DNA of 64,000 nucleotides from Aculops lycopersici (Eukaryota; Arthropoda; Arachnida; Trombidiformes; Eriophyidae), in assembly GCA_015350385.1 (NCBI GenBank), contig WNKI01000002.1, positions 4,706,636 to 4,770,635 of the forward strand. The letters are read 5' to 3'. This document shows, piece after piece, positions 39,050 through 49,584 of the stretch. The translations under genes and the position numbers were made by a program. The notes below the pieces were generated by a model. That model searched no databases. It had not been told where the DNA came from and saw only the letters and a list, made by a program, of their open reading frames with translations. Every line of letters starts with the position of its first letter. The first letter of the stretch is position 1.

Positions 39050-41153
39050 TATTGTTTCTACAGTTGGACACTTTGGCGTCGACTTTGGCGGAAAGGTAAA
39101 AAGAGCAAAGTGTGCTCATAATTATGGCCGGTGGCACAAGTGGTCGGCGGCAACAACGACGTCGATTTCGGCGCTGCGACGACTAAGCCGGGTGAGCGCT
39201 AAGTAAACGGGAGTAAGAAAAGTTTGAGTTGGCCAAGCAGCTTAACTCACTGGACTTTCGGTCGGTCGGTCGGTCGGCCGGCCGGTTGGTTCGTCGTTCG
39301 ATTGGTGAGCTAAGCTGGATGTCGCCAAAGTTTTACCTTCGGCCGGATGGGTGACCAGAGGAAGAGCGACGCGCTCAGCGGTTGCTTTTTAACCAAGTGA
39401 AGTGATTGGTGTGAGTGGAACAGGAGCAACAGCGACGGCAACAAAAACTCTAATAGAAACTCAAATACTCAACTAAAACTCAAACGACCCTGAGCATCGA
39501 CAGTAATGATCGTCGTCGTAGTTGTTGTAGCTACCGTTTGAGCAAAGAGCGGAGCGGAACACACAACTAAGAGTTTAAATTTCTGTTGCGTCATCGTGAG
39601 TCTTCGGGTTTCCGATGGAACTGGCCGTCGGTCAAACGAACGCTTTCATGCTCTGCTATTTAAGTGGAGTTGAAATTTTGCCCAACAAACTCAAATCTCT
39701 CCTCTTTGGCCCTCGCTCCAGTTTCTCCATCAGCCAATGGCCAGAATGAACGAAGAACCAGTGGCCAGTTGAACTGCACGAAGGGCAGTGGTTCAATATG
39801 CTTATTGAATCAATGCAACTGGTTGCCGATCGCTCGCTCGCCCGCCCGCTTGGCCAGTGGCGCCGGTGAGAAGAAGCCGGCGCCTCGATTCTCACCGTTA
39901 ATCTCACCGTATACCTGCAAAACCAATAGCTACACCAACAACGATCTGTTGCTCTCAGGCCCGTTCCTGTTGCGCCATCACAGGCGAGCAAATGTAAACC
40001 CGTGGCGTAACAAACGGGAAGTCAGCACGTCGAGCGGTGAACTCAGACTTTACATTTACCTTTGGGTTAAATCTGAGGCGCGCATCTGGCGCGCCATTGC
40101 ACTCTCTTGCCGCTCGGTGGGTAGGTCGGTGGTTGTGATGGTGATGCAACGCGGCGAACCAACACAGTGGCGACGGACTAGCGGTGGACGAATAGAAAAG
40201 CAACCAGTTGAATGTCGCCCCGTGCGACTGGCCAATCGATCAATGCGCTGTTGGCCCGGTGCTCGTGCTTGTTCGAGTGAGAGAAGCAGAGAGAGAGAGA
40301 GAAAGAGGGAATGCACGTGAACTTGAATCTCCCCTCTTTCTTTTTCTCTTTACCTGAGCAGAGAGCCATTCTTGCCGAGGAAACGGCATAAAGAGGAAGG
40401 AGAGGAGAGGAGGCAGGAAGGTGAACGAACTCATGGTCACCTTATGGTCATCCCGCGGACTTGCGTCACCCTGTTGCACAATTCCAATTCCAATTCCAAC
40501 TACAATTTCCCTCTCTGCCTTTGATTTTGCTCCAGTTTAATCCGTGCCCTTGACCGGTGCGCGCAACACCGAGGAATAAATAAATTCACACGCGTAACGT
40601 TGCGCGATGCGTGCTTTATGTTGTCATCGTTGCACAACACAAGAGAGAAGAGGAGAGTTCAAAATAAAACAGTGGCTATTTTAGTTACCTGTGGAGTTGG
40701 TGGTTACCTGCGAATGTCCAGTGCGTAAATCATGCGAGCGGATGGTGGTTTGCGTAACGGCTACTTTCTACTTGAGATTCAACGTCCCTGGGTATATGTA
40801 TGCGACTCGGGCGTCAAGAAGACGCGAAAGGACCGTTGCACGCGCTCTAAACTCTATGTATGGACTTCTCTGTGATGCAAAACCAAAGAAGATCACACAG
40901 CAAACAACACTGACCAAGTGCTGGCCGTTACCTGTGTCTCAAAGAGAAGGCCAGTGGCGCTCAGAGGCGTGCACAAATTTCTTGGCGCGCGCTCACCTGG
41001 CCAGGGAACCGAGCTGGCGCTGGTCTGCGGTGATCGACCGTACGATAGAAGAGCAACGCAGGGTAACGTTTTGTGTGTCCTCAGGTGCGTCGCAGGAAAA
41101 TACCGACGACAACCATCAACATAACCGAGTATTTCTCACGCTCGACGTGTAAC

Positions 41154-41190
41154 TCAACGCAACGCAACGCAACGCAACCCAACTCAACCC
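41154..41190. repeat. CAACG pentamer array, partly degenerate
   Basis: Four exact CAACG units followed by CAACC, CAACT and CAACC. Confidence 0.9.
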
Positions 41191-42250
41191 AAAGCAATGC
41201 AATGCGATGAAATGAAATGCAACGGAACGTTACATAAACTAAAACACAAATCTAACTCACTTACCTGGCAGTTTGCCGCTACGGATGCTGCTGCTGCTGC
41301 TGCTGCTCATGATGTTCATAGTCGTAGTCGATCAGTCACTTTGGTGACGATTTCTCTTAACCATCCATGCCGATCGATTGACCGGCCGGCTGGTCGCCCA
41401 GTAGATCAGACAGCCAAGTGGCCAAGTTGAGACGACGTAATTTGGCCAGCTGCCTGTTGCGCAACAATCACCGACTCGGCCCATCCGATTCAATCCAATC
41501 CAATCCAATCTCATACCGACCCGTCTCGTCCCATCCCATCCTTTCCACTCCACTCCGAACCGAACCGATCGGCGAGCCACAATGGCGACAAATAACAGAC
41601 TACCGTGTGTATGCCGGCGACGGTAGCGCACCGCAACCGTGATGTGCAACCTTAAGTGGCCAGTTGGTCCGCTGGATGGTCACATACACACAAGCAGGTG
41701 AGTGAGCGAGCGAGCGAGCGAGTGAGCAAGAAACTCGAGCATCGCCGCCGATCAAATCGATGGATCTGATTGCAAGAGGCAGCCATATCCATTAGCTAGA
41801 CGGATGATCCATGTGATTGGCACAATCGAAAGTTACCCTTCCAAAAGTCGAGCAGCAACTTGCTCTCGCAAGCTCTGGACAGACAACAATTGGTAAGGCG
41901 ACTGACCTGCAACAACAAGCAGTGGCCACCGCCGCCGCCGCCGCCGCCGCAGCCGTCACTGTTGCCGCCTCACTTACCTGGCCAATGAAAAGTGTCGCAT
42001 TCCTCGGCAGTTACAAGCTACAAGTTTCACTGGCGACATCGATTGTGATCAAATCAATTGGTTGCTCATCCTAATGGCAACGTTGAGTTAGCTGGCCAAC
42101 AAGAAAACGCAACCACTTGGTTGAGCTGCTGACTCGGCGCCACTGGTGGCGGCGGCGGCAAAGGCGGTAGCAGCGCTAGCAAAAGTCCTTTAGTTGGCAG
42201 AAGCTAGGATGAAGCTACACTTTAGTTTCATGTGTTTGACAAAGACATAT

Positions 42251-42306
42251 GACGACGACGACGACCACGACGACGACCACGACGACCACGACGACCACGA
42301 CGACGA
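42251..42306. repeat. (GAC)n/(GACCAC)n repeat, followed by (GTT)n
   Basis: Mixed GAC and CAC triplets; a GTT tract follows at about 42333-42375. It is the same unit type as at 36072-36121. Confidence 0.92.
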
Positions 42307-43259
42307 GCAAGACCAAGACGATGAGGTCGACTTGTTGTCGTTGCCGTTGTTGTTGTTGTTGTTGTTGTTGTCGTTGCATTTGCTCCTGTTTTGCTGCCGC
42401 TCCCGGCGCCGCCGCTGCTGTCGATGTTCATTTCGTTCTCTCGCCAGATCAATTGTGTCTTACTGTTGGTTAGTCGGTGGCCAGCAAACAGGTAAAAGTA
42501 ACTGTTCAGTGTTGGCCGACAACCAAGAGTAACGGTGGCACCTGCGCTTGCAGCCACAAGTGCCCGCTGGATCTAACGCAACCGGACCCACGGTGGCCGA
42601 GACAAAAGCAAAGGCCACTGCGGCTAGTCGCGAGAATTTTACGCCACCAAGATCCACCACCAAACTAAACTGCGGAAAATCAACAGTCGATGCGGTGGCA
42701 GCGACAATTTCCTGCGACTGCAGGATGGACTCACTCTCTTGATGGTGCAAAATTTGGAACTTGGCTGCACTTCATCAACGAAACGACCAACACGGCGACA
42801 ACAAGTGGCCAAATAAAAGGGCTAACTCAATGAGTTGAGAAGAAAAAAAATCAAAAATTAACTCACCATTATTCCGACGCTGCGGATTCGCCTGTTTTCG
42901 TTTGCACCTTGAATTAGTTCTCATTTGATTGCTTCTTGGTTCCCTATGATTAAAAAAGTATTGATTGCTTCTTGATTCCTTGCGATTTAAAAATTATTTC
43001 AATTCCTAGCTCAAGTCAGTGAGTCAGTCATTCATTGATTCATTCATTCGATGACTTGGTCGATTGGTCTCTCTCGCTCTGTCCGTCTCTCTGTCGGTCT
43101 CGCTTTCTCTCACTAACTCTCTCTCTCTCTCTCTCTTTCTCTTGCTCTCGCTCGCTCACTCAATGAAATGGAAGTGAGAGTCTGCGCGCGTACTCGCTAG
43201 CTAGATAGAGAGTCACTATGGTCTAGTCGATAGTTGGGCGGCTCGTCGTCGACACTAAG

Positions 43260-43265
43260 TTTATT
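43260..43265 (-). promoter_or_regulatory. Candidate polyadenylation signal for the CD36-like gene
   Basis: AATAAA on the minus strand, 165 bases after the stop codon of the scavenger receptor. Confidence 0.45.
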
Positions 43266-43429
43266 TTTGTTGTTGTTGCTTATGGCCATCCACTTGGCTC
43301 TCTTTCTCCCTCTTTTTACTTCTCTAATGTTCATTGCGCAGGCGCGCGGGCGTGCAAAGCGCGAGTGCGGCCACCTGGCGGCGAGCAAGTCGGGCGGGTG
43401 AAAGTTGTGATCGCTCGCTCGCTCGCTCG

Positions 43430-45877
43430 CTAGGTGGACGACGAGTCACTGTCGTCATCGTCGTCGTCGCGGCCCGCTGTTGCCGGCGACACGCCCAGCT
43501 GGCTCGAGTGCCCGCTGCTCGTTCCACTGGTACCCGGTTCCGCTTGAAGCGGGTCCCAATCAACAAGTGGCCGCTTGCTCGTCTCCTCCTCGTCGGCGCC
43601 CTCGAAGTCGTTTGGAAACTGCGCCTGCTGCGCCCTCTCGTGGCGCCGTTGCTCATTGCGCCTGCCCGCTCCTCCCGCACTGGCCGCCCCAAACACGGCG
43701 CCCACCTCAACGGCTGTCTTGGCGAGCGAGAGAGAGGACTTTCCCACCACTTCCGGTTCTCGCCTCTCGCTCGGCGAAAGCGAGTTTACCAATCCTCGCT
43801 TGGCGGCCAAGTTGGACTTCCGGGCGTCCGAGCTAAAGACCAAGTTGTCGCGCAGTTGCCTTCCCTCCTTAACGGACTTTTCACTTGCCTCCACCAGGAG
43901 TCTCCTCCGATCCTTATCCCTGATCCTATCCCCGTCTCTCGCGCTCCGCAGCGCAGATCGACTACCGCCACCTGTTGGCTTGCCAGATTTCAAATCGTAC
44001 TCGCCACCAATGGACTTGTTGTTATTATGAGACTTTTTTATCTTATCCTCGTGATCGGGTAAATAGCAGGCGACGTACCAATACTGGAGTGTGGTGCCCA
44101 CAACTAAAATAATGCCCAACAGAATGGCAATTATAAAACTCCGCCTAGCCTTTTGCACCACGCTCAACAGTTGGCCCTTGAATTCTCGCGAAGACTTTTC
44201 GTCGATTTCCGCCGCCTCCTCTAGCCACAACAGGGGAGCAACCATGGGCGCCATGTGGCCAATTAAATTTGGGTCAACCACCTCCAGTGCGGCTCGCTCC
44301 ACGAAGGCGTTGAGTTGGGCCCGCGATGCCGCACGCATAACTGCACCTGTCATTGGCTCAATGTCAATATAAGTCTCATGCATCTCCTTTTGTGGCTTCA
44401 TTCCTGCCGCCATGGCCAACATTGGGTCGCCATTGTAAAAGTGGGGCGACGAGGCGGCAATGGGAGCGCCGCGTTGGCACAGAGACAAGTCCATGAGTCC
44501 GTCCAAATAACAGCGGCTGTCATCGATGCCACCTCCCTTCTGTTGCCCTAAGCTCGATGTTGTGGTGGTTGTTGTCGACGTTGTGGTAATTGTGTTAGCC
44601 GATGACGCAATAGGTTGTCTGTGGTTGTTGTTTAACTGCTGCCCATATTTACCTGACGAAGACCCAGTTAGCGATTGAGTGCCGCCAAGCGAGTTTGAGC
44701 CGGCGGCGGTTGCTGTGGATGGAATGGTGCAATAGCAAGCGTTTTTGGGATTCTTCTTTGGGGCGCCAAATATTTCCGGCGGCGTGGTGAACCTGAGCAA
44801 TGGAATGTCGCGACACGAGGTGTCCTCTTTGTACTTGATGAAAAGAGACGTACAAACCATGGGCGAGAAAATTTGCAACACCTGTTCGCGAGTCACACCT
44901 GGATGGAACTGACTTCCGTCGGTGCCGCGGATTTGGTTGCACCTGTTGCCAGCCACGGTGTTTGTTGGCCAAACATTTAACTGTCTTTGGTCGTTCCAAT
45001 TGTCAACCAACATAAAGTCGTCCATTGAATCATTTCTACCCGTAAAAACAGTCAACTCTCCATTCTCTCGCTTGTTCCAAGTTCCATTCTTCCCATAAAA
45101 GAAGCCAAACTTATTCCCTGGCAATGGAGAGTCAAAATTAAAGCCCAATATGTCACAGACCAAATCCCGCGCTGATTCCATAAAGTCAACACGGTAGCCC
45201 TCAAACAACAACTGACTTGCCGTCTTTGTAATGAGTATCTTATCGTTCCTATCGGCAATCAGGCGGCTGGCAATTCTGGCTGCCAAGTTGCGCTTGAAGG
45301 ATCCCTCCTCAATGTTGGCCAACTTGGTTAAAACAGATAACAAGGGAACATTTATAATGGTTACATTGAAGTCGTGGGGATCCAGGTAGCCAGGTTCGAT
45401 TTGGAGCGTTTGTTGCTGTTGCTGTTTAGTTAGTGTTAATTGTGGTTGTTGAGCAGTTTTAATATCATTATGCTTGTTGTTGTTGCTATCTAATCTAATT
45501 TTTGGTGTATTATTAGTAATATTATTATAATTGTTATCATTATTATGTCTAATTCTTGGATTATTATTACTATTATTATTAATGTTATCAAAATCAATAT
45601 CTGAGGTCAAATCATTTGGCTTTGGAGTGTACATGGGGTAAAAAGTTTTGATTTCGCGATACCTTAGGCGACGATTGTAGTCCTCGAAGTCGACAATCTC
45701 GCGGCGTCGCCATTGTTTGTACATAAAAGGACCCACTTCCTGAAATATTGGCCGCTCTAATCCAGCCAAAACTTGCTCACTATTTGTCACATTGAATAGG
45801 TAAAATTTTACAGTTAACGGAATAGGAACTTTGGTAAATCTATCAAAGGTTTTGGTGCCAATCTTGAGTTGCATTCG
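43430..45877 (-). CDS. SCARB: CD36-like exon 2 (ectodomain, second membrane segment, tail)
   Basis: Follows an AACAACAG acceptor. The first codon CGA precedes the internal ATG at 45874, giving RMQLKIGTKTF in the family's expected order. It is open to the TAG at 43432-43430. A GT-AG pair at 44652-44540 within it is 113 bases and would break the frame, so I keep the exon intact. Confidence 0.92.
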   Translation of the reverse strand, partial: RMQLKIGTKTFDRFTKVPIPLTVKFYLFNVTNSEQVLAGLERPIFQEVGPFMYKQWRRREIVDFEDYNRRLRYREIKTFYPMYTPKPNDLTSDIDFDNINNNSNNNPRIRHNNDNNYNNITNNTPKIRLDSNNNKHNDIKTAQQPQLTLTKQQQQQTLQIEPGYLDPHDFNVTIINVPLLSVLTKLANIEEGSFKRNLAARIASRLIADRNDKILITKTASQLLFEGYRVDFMESARDLVCDILGFNFDSPLPGNKFGFFYGKNGTWNKRENGELTVFTGRNDSMDDFMLVDNWNDQRQLNVWPTNTVAGNRCNQIRGTDGSQFHPGVTREQVLQIFSPMVCTSLFIKYKEDTSCRDIPLLRFTTPPEIFGAPKKNPKNACYCTIPSTATAAGSNSLGGTQSLTGSSSGKYGQQLNNNHRQPIASSANTITTTSTTTTTTSSLGQQKGGGIDDSRCYLDGLMDLSLCQRGAPIAASSPHFYNGDPMLAMAAGMKPQKEMHETYIDIEPMTGAVMRAASRAQLNAFVERAALEVVDPNLIGHMAPMVAPLLWLEEAAEIDEKSSREFKGQLLSVVQKARRSFIIAILLGIILVVGTTLQYWYVACYLPDHEDKIKKSHNNNKSIGGEYDLKSGKPTGGGSRSALRSARDGDRIRDKDRRRLLVEASEKSVKEGRQLRDNLVFSSDARKSNLAAKRGLVNSLSPSERREPEVVGKSSLSLAKTAVEVGAVFGAASAGGAGRRNEQRRHERAQQAQFPNDFEGADEEETSKRPLVDWDPLQAEPGTSGTSSGHSSQLGVSPATAGRDDDDDDSDSSST

Positions 45878-46083
45878 CTGTTGTTTTCGCGTGATGTTAC
45901 CGGAGTCAACAGGTTAGTTAGTGTCGTTGTTACATAATATTTGTCACATCATTTAATTGTGAAGCAGAAGGAAATACTTACCTGCTCAATTTTCTGCTGA
46001 ATCAACTTTGGCAGCATCCACAGGCCACTGATGCCAAATAAGATCATCAGCAGCGCGATTGTCATGAGAAGTAGGCGACACAT
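43430..46083 (-). CDS. SCARB: CD36/SCARB-family scavenger receptor, two coding exons, long cytoplasmic tail
   Basis: Two-pass membrane receptor of the CD36 family, which binds lipids, lipoproteins or carotenoids. Exons 46083-45982 and 45877-43430 join in phase 0 to 849 residues. Seen: N-terminal membrane segment (about 4-23), the ectodomain opening GTKTFDRFTKVPIPL and FYLFNVTN, QEVGPFMY, Cys-rich part with CYCTI and RCYLDGL, the family signature GAPIAASSPHFYNGDP (about 504-519), IDIEPMTG, and the second membrane segment (about 614-637). Relatives have about 470-550 residues. The excess comes from an Asn/Gln-rich insertion (about 126-197), a Ser/Thr-rich insertion (about 420-485) and a charged tail of about 210 residues ending in an Asp run and SSST. 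The strand opposes the neighbouring mGluR gene. Ligand and subfamily cannot be told from this. Confidence 0.94.
45982..46083 (-). CDS. SCARB: CD36-like exon 1 (N-terminal membrane anchor)
   Basis: Thirty-four codons from the ATG at 46083-46081 give MCRLLLMTIALLMILFGI and a short stem, ending EQ at a GTAAGT donor (45981). A strong acceptor (CTTTTTTCAG) lies four bases before the ATG, so the 5' UTR is probably spliced too. Confidence 0.92.
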
Positions 46084-46637
46084 TTTGCTGAAAAAAGTGT
46101 TCAATCGATCAATTTGATCACGGGGATTTTATATGATATAATTCAATCCTCTTTCTCTTCCTTTTCTTCTTCTAAGTCAATAGCAAAATTTTAACTAACT
46201 CATTAAAATCCTACATCAACAACTCAATAACTTAATTTGATCTGATTCAATTGGAATGTCTAAGTTGTTTGTTTGGGTAGGTTAATGACGACGATAGGTT
46301 TGTTGTTATTGTGCCAATAATTTGAGTGAATAAAAAAGATTTTGTTTGCCTTTTTTGATGCTCTCTTAAAACTTGTCGCCCAATTTGAATAACCTAAATG
46401 AGCAGTTACTCAAGCAGTTGCGGAGGCAGAGCGAGAGGACGTCGCCGGCGATGGCTGCGAGATGACAATTTGGAGCGCTATGATTGTGATGAAATAAGAT
46501 CTATCGCGTAGAGCGCTAGCGCCTAGCTGGCTAAATTTTAGCAAATATAATAAAAATTAATTCAGCGCAACTAATGCAAATCACCAATACTGTTGCTTTT
46601 GGTTGTGGTGATGGAAGTTTCAATTTGTTATATGTTC

Positions 46638-46660
46638 AAGTAGTAGTAGTAGTAGTAGTA
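46638..46660. repeat. (AGT)n repeat
   Basis: About seven AGT units. Confidence 0.92.
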
Positions 46661-46916
46661 TTGATAGCACTGGTGGTGGGGGTTGCAACGGCGGTGGTGG
46701 CTGATTATTGTTATTGTGTTTGCTGGCTTTGGTGCATGCGTTGACATTTCGTCTTGGTGGCCGTCGTTGTCGTCTACGAGAAACTTTATCAATAGTTTGT
46801 CTGGTTTTGCCTGCAAATGTTTTGTCTCTCGGTAAGATGAGCTATGGAAATCAATAGTAGACTTGAGTCAAGTTGTCGGAAGCTCTCTTATGTTGAGTTG
46901 CCTTATGTTGGTATTG

Positions 46917-46940
46917 CTAGCTAGCTAGCTAGCTAGCTAG
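46917..46940. repeat. (CTAG)6 palindromic repeat
   Basis: Six pure CTAG units, wholly self-complementary. Confidence 0.95.
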
Positions 46941-48152
46941 CCGAGATCTAAGCGAAAAAGCAGTAGCTACAATACCCCAAATTTGCTTGCCGATTCTCCA
47001 ACCTGCCCCCAGCTACTTCTTCTGGTCTTGCTTCTGGTTGCTAGGTTTGCTTACTTCTCTAACTCTCCTGCTCTCTTTGTCCGTTTAGTTATTTGCAAGG
47101 CCAATCACTTTTCTTTGAGTCTCTTAAAACAAGTTGTTTGCAGTCGAGTGGCGAGTATCACACGACTTGACAACTAACCAACTCGCTCGCCGCTTGTATG
47201 TGCTTGCTGCTTGATCAAATGCTATGTTGATATTACTTGCTTCTAATAGACGCCGACTGCTAGTTAGTGGATTTAGTTAGTGTGTCGCGCTGATGATGGA
47301 TGTTGATATTGATATCGTTGCTTCGTTGTACTCTCTTCAACTGCTCACTTTTTTTCTATTGCTTGCTTGTTGTCGTTGTGGTCGTTGATGAAAAGTTTCG
47401 CGACGTTGCTCTTATGTCGCGACGGCGGCGGCGGTAGCGACGACGACTAGCTGCTCCTAACTGTAGGGTGCCATCATGACAACAACAACAACAACGACGA
47501 CGACGACAACGACGACAGCGACAAATTGAAACAGACAACAAGTGGTTGTGGTGGTTTGTGTGCAATATCCAATGTGCTGCTGAATGTCGTAAGCGATACT
47601 TTGCGGCTATTGGCTGCCGAGTTTCCAAGATCATCAACTTGTTGCTTCGGCTACTACAACTACCGCCAACACCAGCGAGCAGAGCGAAATTGAGATTGAA
47701 ACGGAACAAACTGCAGCCTCCACCAAAAATTCAGCACCATTCAGAGATAACGCGATCTCTGATCTATCCTGCAGTCACAGGAGTCGGTGGCGAGGCTAGT
47801 TTTTTCTCTCTCTCTAGCCACTTGTGCGCTGCAATTGCGATTCTCGTTGTTGATTTGTCGCAGGCGATCTTCTGATGGTACAAAATTTTTGGGCCTGGCT
47901 GTACCACGACCACAGCAAGCTACTATAATGCCGCGGAGAGAATACCGATTGATTGTCGCTCTCTCACTCTCATCTCTCGTGGCTCCCGTTTAGCTTTGCG
48001 CCGGCGTCGCATTGGCGACTTGGCGCTGCATTCTAACTCTCGACTTTTCCCTCTCTCTCTGTTTAGCACTGTTATCGCATGCTCTCATCCGGCAGCAACT
48101 AGTCTCGCAAATCGATCGCCTAACTGATTGAGACTAGAAAACTCCAGCTCTC

Positions 48153-48193
48153 TCTCTCTCTCTNNNNNNNNNNNNNNNNNNNNGTACGTACTA

Positions 48194-48256
<63 letters not shown>
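48153..48256. repeat. Second composite microsatellite (CT)n - gap - GTAC - (TAC)n - (CT)n
   Basis: CT units run into twenty Ns (48164-48183); then GTACGTACTACTACT and a long pure CT tract. The order matches the larger array at 9790-10132. Confidence 0.95.
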
Positions 48257-48257
<1 letters not shown>

Positions 48258-48634
48258 GCTCGCTCCTGTTTGCCAGTGGACTCGAGCGACTCGAATGAGA
48301 GGCATATACAACAGGGACGACAAAACGCACCACAACTGCATCATCAATGCGACGAGTAACAGCAGCAGCAGCAGCGAGAACATAAATAGCAACTAGCGCC
48401 TTTTACCCTCAAGCTTAGCGAGAGCTTAACGGCAGCAACGGCGGCGACAACGACTGCCATCGAAAAGTTGTTGCCGATTGCAAAAGAGCAGTCTGCTACT
48501 TCTATGACAAATACTGCGGCCGCCTCTGCTTCGAAAACTTTGCGATGCCTTTGTTACGAAGCTAGCAGCTTCGAGTCATCGACAAAACAAACGCCGCTTC
48601 CATTGCCGCCCTCCCGGTATTTAGCGACACAAGT

Positions 48635-48682
48635 GCAACTGCAACTGCAACTGCAACTGCAACTGCAACTACAACTACAACT
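48635..48682. repeat. (GCAACT)n hexamer repeat
   Basis: Six or seven GCAACT units followed by ACAACT variants. Confidence 0.93.
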
Positions 48683-49360
48683 GCCGCCACCACCACCGCA
48701 ACCAGCACAACGACCATCGACCAACTAGAGAAACTGCAGTTGGTGGCAAAATTCAATTAAACTCGCGCTTCTCTAATGGCAACAAAGCAGACGAGTTGCG
48801 GCAGTTGAGTCGCAAGCAGCCAGGCAGGCAAGCAGAACACAGAGCGAAAGAGGAGCAATAAATAACGAGGCTCCCATAGTTTAAGACCATCGCTTGCTCA
48901 CTTGCCTGCTTACTTACTCTTTTTGCAAACACAACTTATGTGACCAAAATCTGCGAGCAACAACTATGACTCCTAAACTTCAATTAATTTTCCCAATTAC
49001 GACGCTACAGTAGCAGCAGTAGCGTTCTATGAATACGACGACGCTAGCGAGATCATGTGGCGCCCCATATACATTAGAAAAACTTGCGCGCGTCTCGAAA
49101 GACGCAAGTTTAGTTTGGAAATGCACGTACAGCTTTGGTTTTTATATTTGAAGAATAAAAGTGCAGGCAACAGGTTGATCTCGATGTTGCTGTCTTTATT
49201 AGCATCGTGATCATCTTTATCATCGTCGTTCGCTCGTTTACACGCGTGTTTTCCACTTGCGCCCGCCACGCGCTCAAGAAAGCAGCATTAGGCAGGCGGC
49301 TGCTTTACCTGTACGTGCGCTCGCTTACCTGAGATTTTGCTTCCCGCTTGTGCTCGCTAG

Positions 49361-49584
49361 AGGACAACCATCGTCTAAAGGACTGCACACTAAACTTGGT
49401 TCAGCCAAATGGAATTGGAGGAAGTATAAGAGAAATGCACAATTGTTTGGCTGAGCGGCTTGAAGATTTTAGGAGAGCCCGTGTGCGTTTAAATCAACAA
49501 GTGGCGGCCCCTCTTACCAAAACGACGCACTCCACAGCTCATTTAGTATTAGCATCCGCGAGAAGCGTTATTTCAATTAGCTAA
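49361..49584 (+). CDS. Candidate 3'-terminal coding exon of unknown gene
   Basis: A pyrimidine-rich acceptor (GCTTGTGCTCGCTAG) ends at 49360 and is followed by about 73 open codons to TAA at 49582-49584. The peptide is well mixed and hydrophilic (it includes IREMHNCLAERLEDFRRARV), quite unlike the repeat-derived frames around it. I do not recognise the family. It lies on the plus strand, 1.35 kb before the mGluR start, so it could end an unseen plus-strand gene. The frame extends slightly upstream to an alternative start near 49348. Confidence 0.33.

Larger units (their letters stand above)
28346..43259. other. Long non-coding, repeat-rich interval
   Basis: About 15 kb without a convincing gene on either strand. 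It holds many trinucleotide, pentamer and hexamer repeats (listed separately), dense GCTAGC/CTAG words, CT and GA tracts, and CACTTGTTG at 28416, 33319, 34256, 35461, 35863, 38528 and its complement at 42799. Frames up to 218 residues (39664-40320) are low-complexity or lack any family resemblance. Part may be BCL11 intron. Confidence 0.5.
46088..49360. other. Intergenic region between divergent CD36-like and mGluR genes, left part
   Basis: It includes the CD36-like 5' UTR intron or promoter. It holds an AGT triplet repeat, six CTAG units, a composite microsatellite with a gap, and a CAACTG array. CAACAAGTG lies at 47536. No gene recognised. Confidence 0.55.

Noticed and set aside
39664..40320. 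218-residue frame on the plus strand
   Set aside because: No family resemblance, no persuasive start, composition follows the local repeats, and an 86-residue frame opposes it.
44540..44652. GT-AG pair (GTAAAT ... CAACAG) inside CD36-like exon 2
   Set aside because: The interval is 113 bases, not a multiple of three; removing it would break the frame that continues into conserved CD36 sequence.
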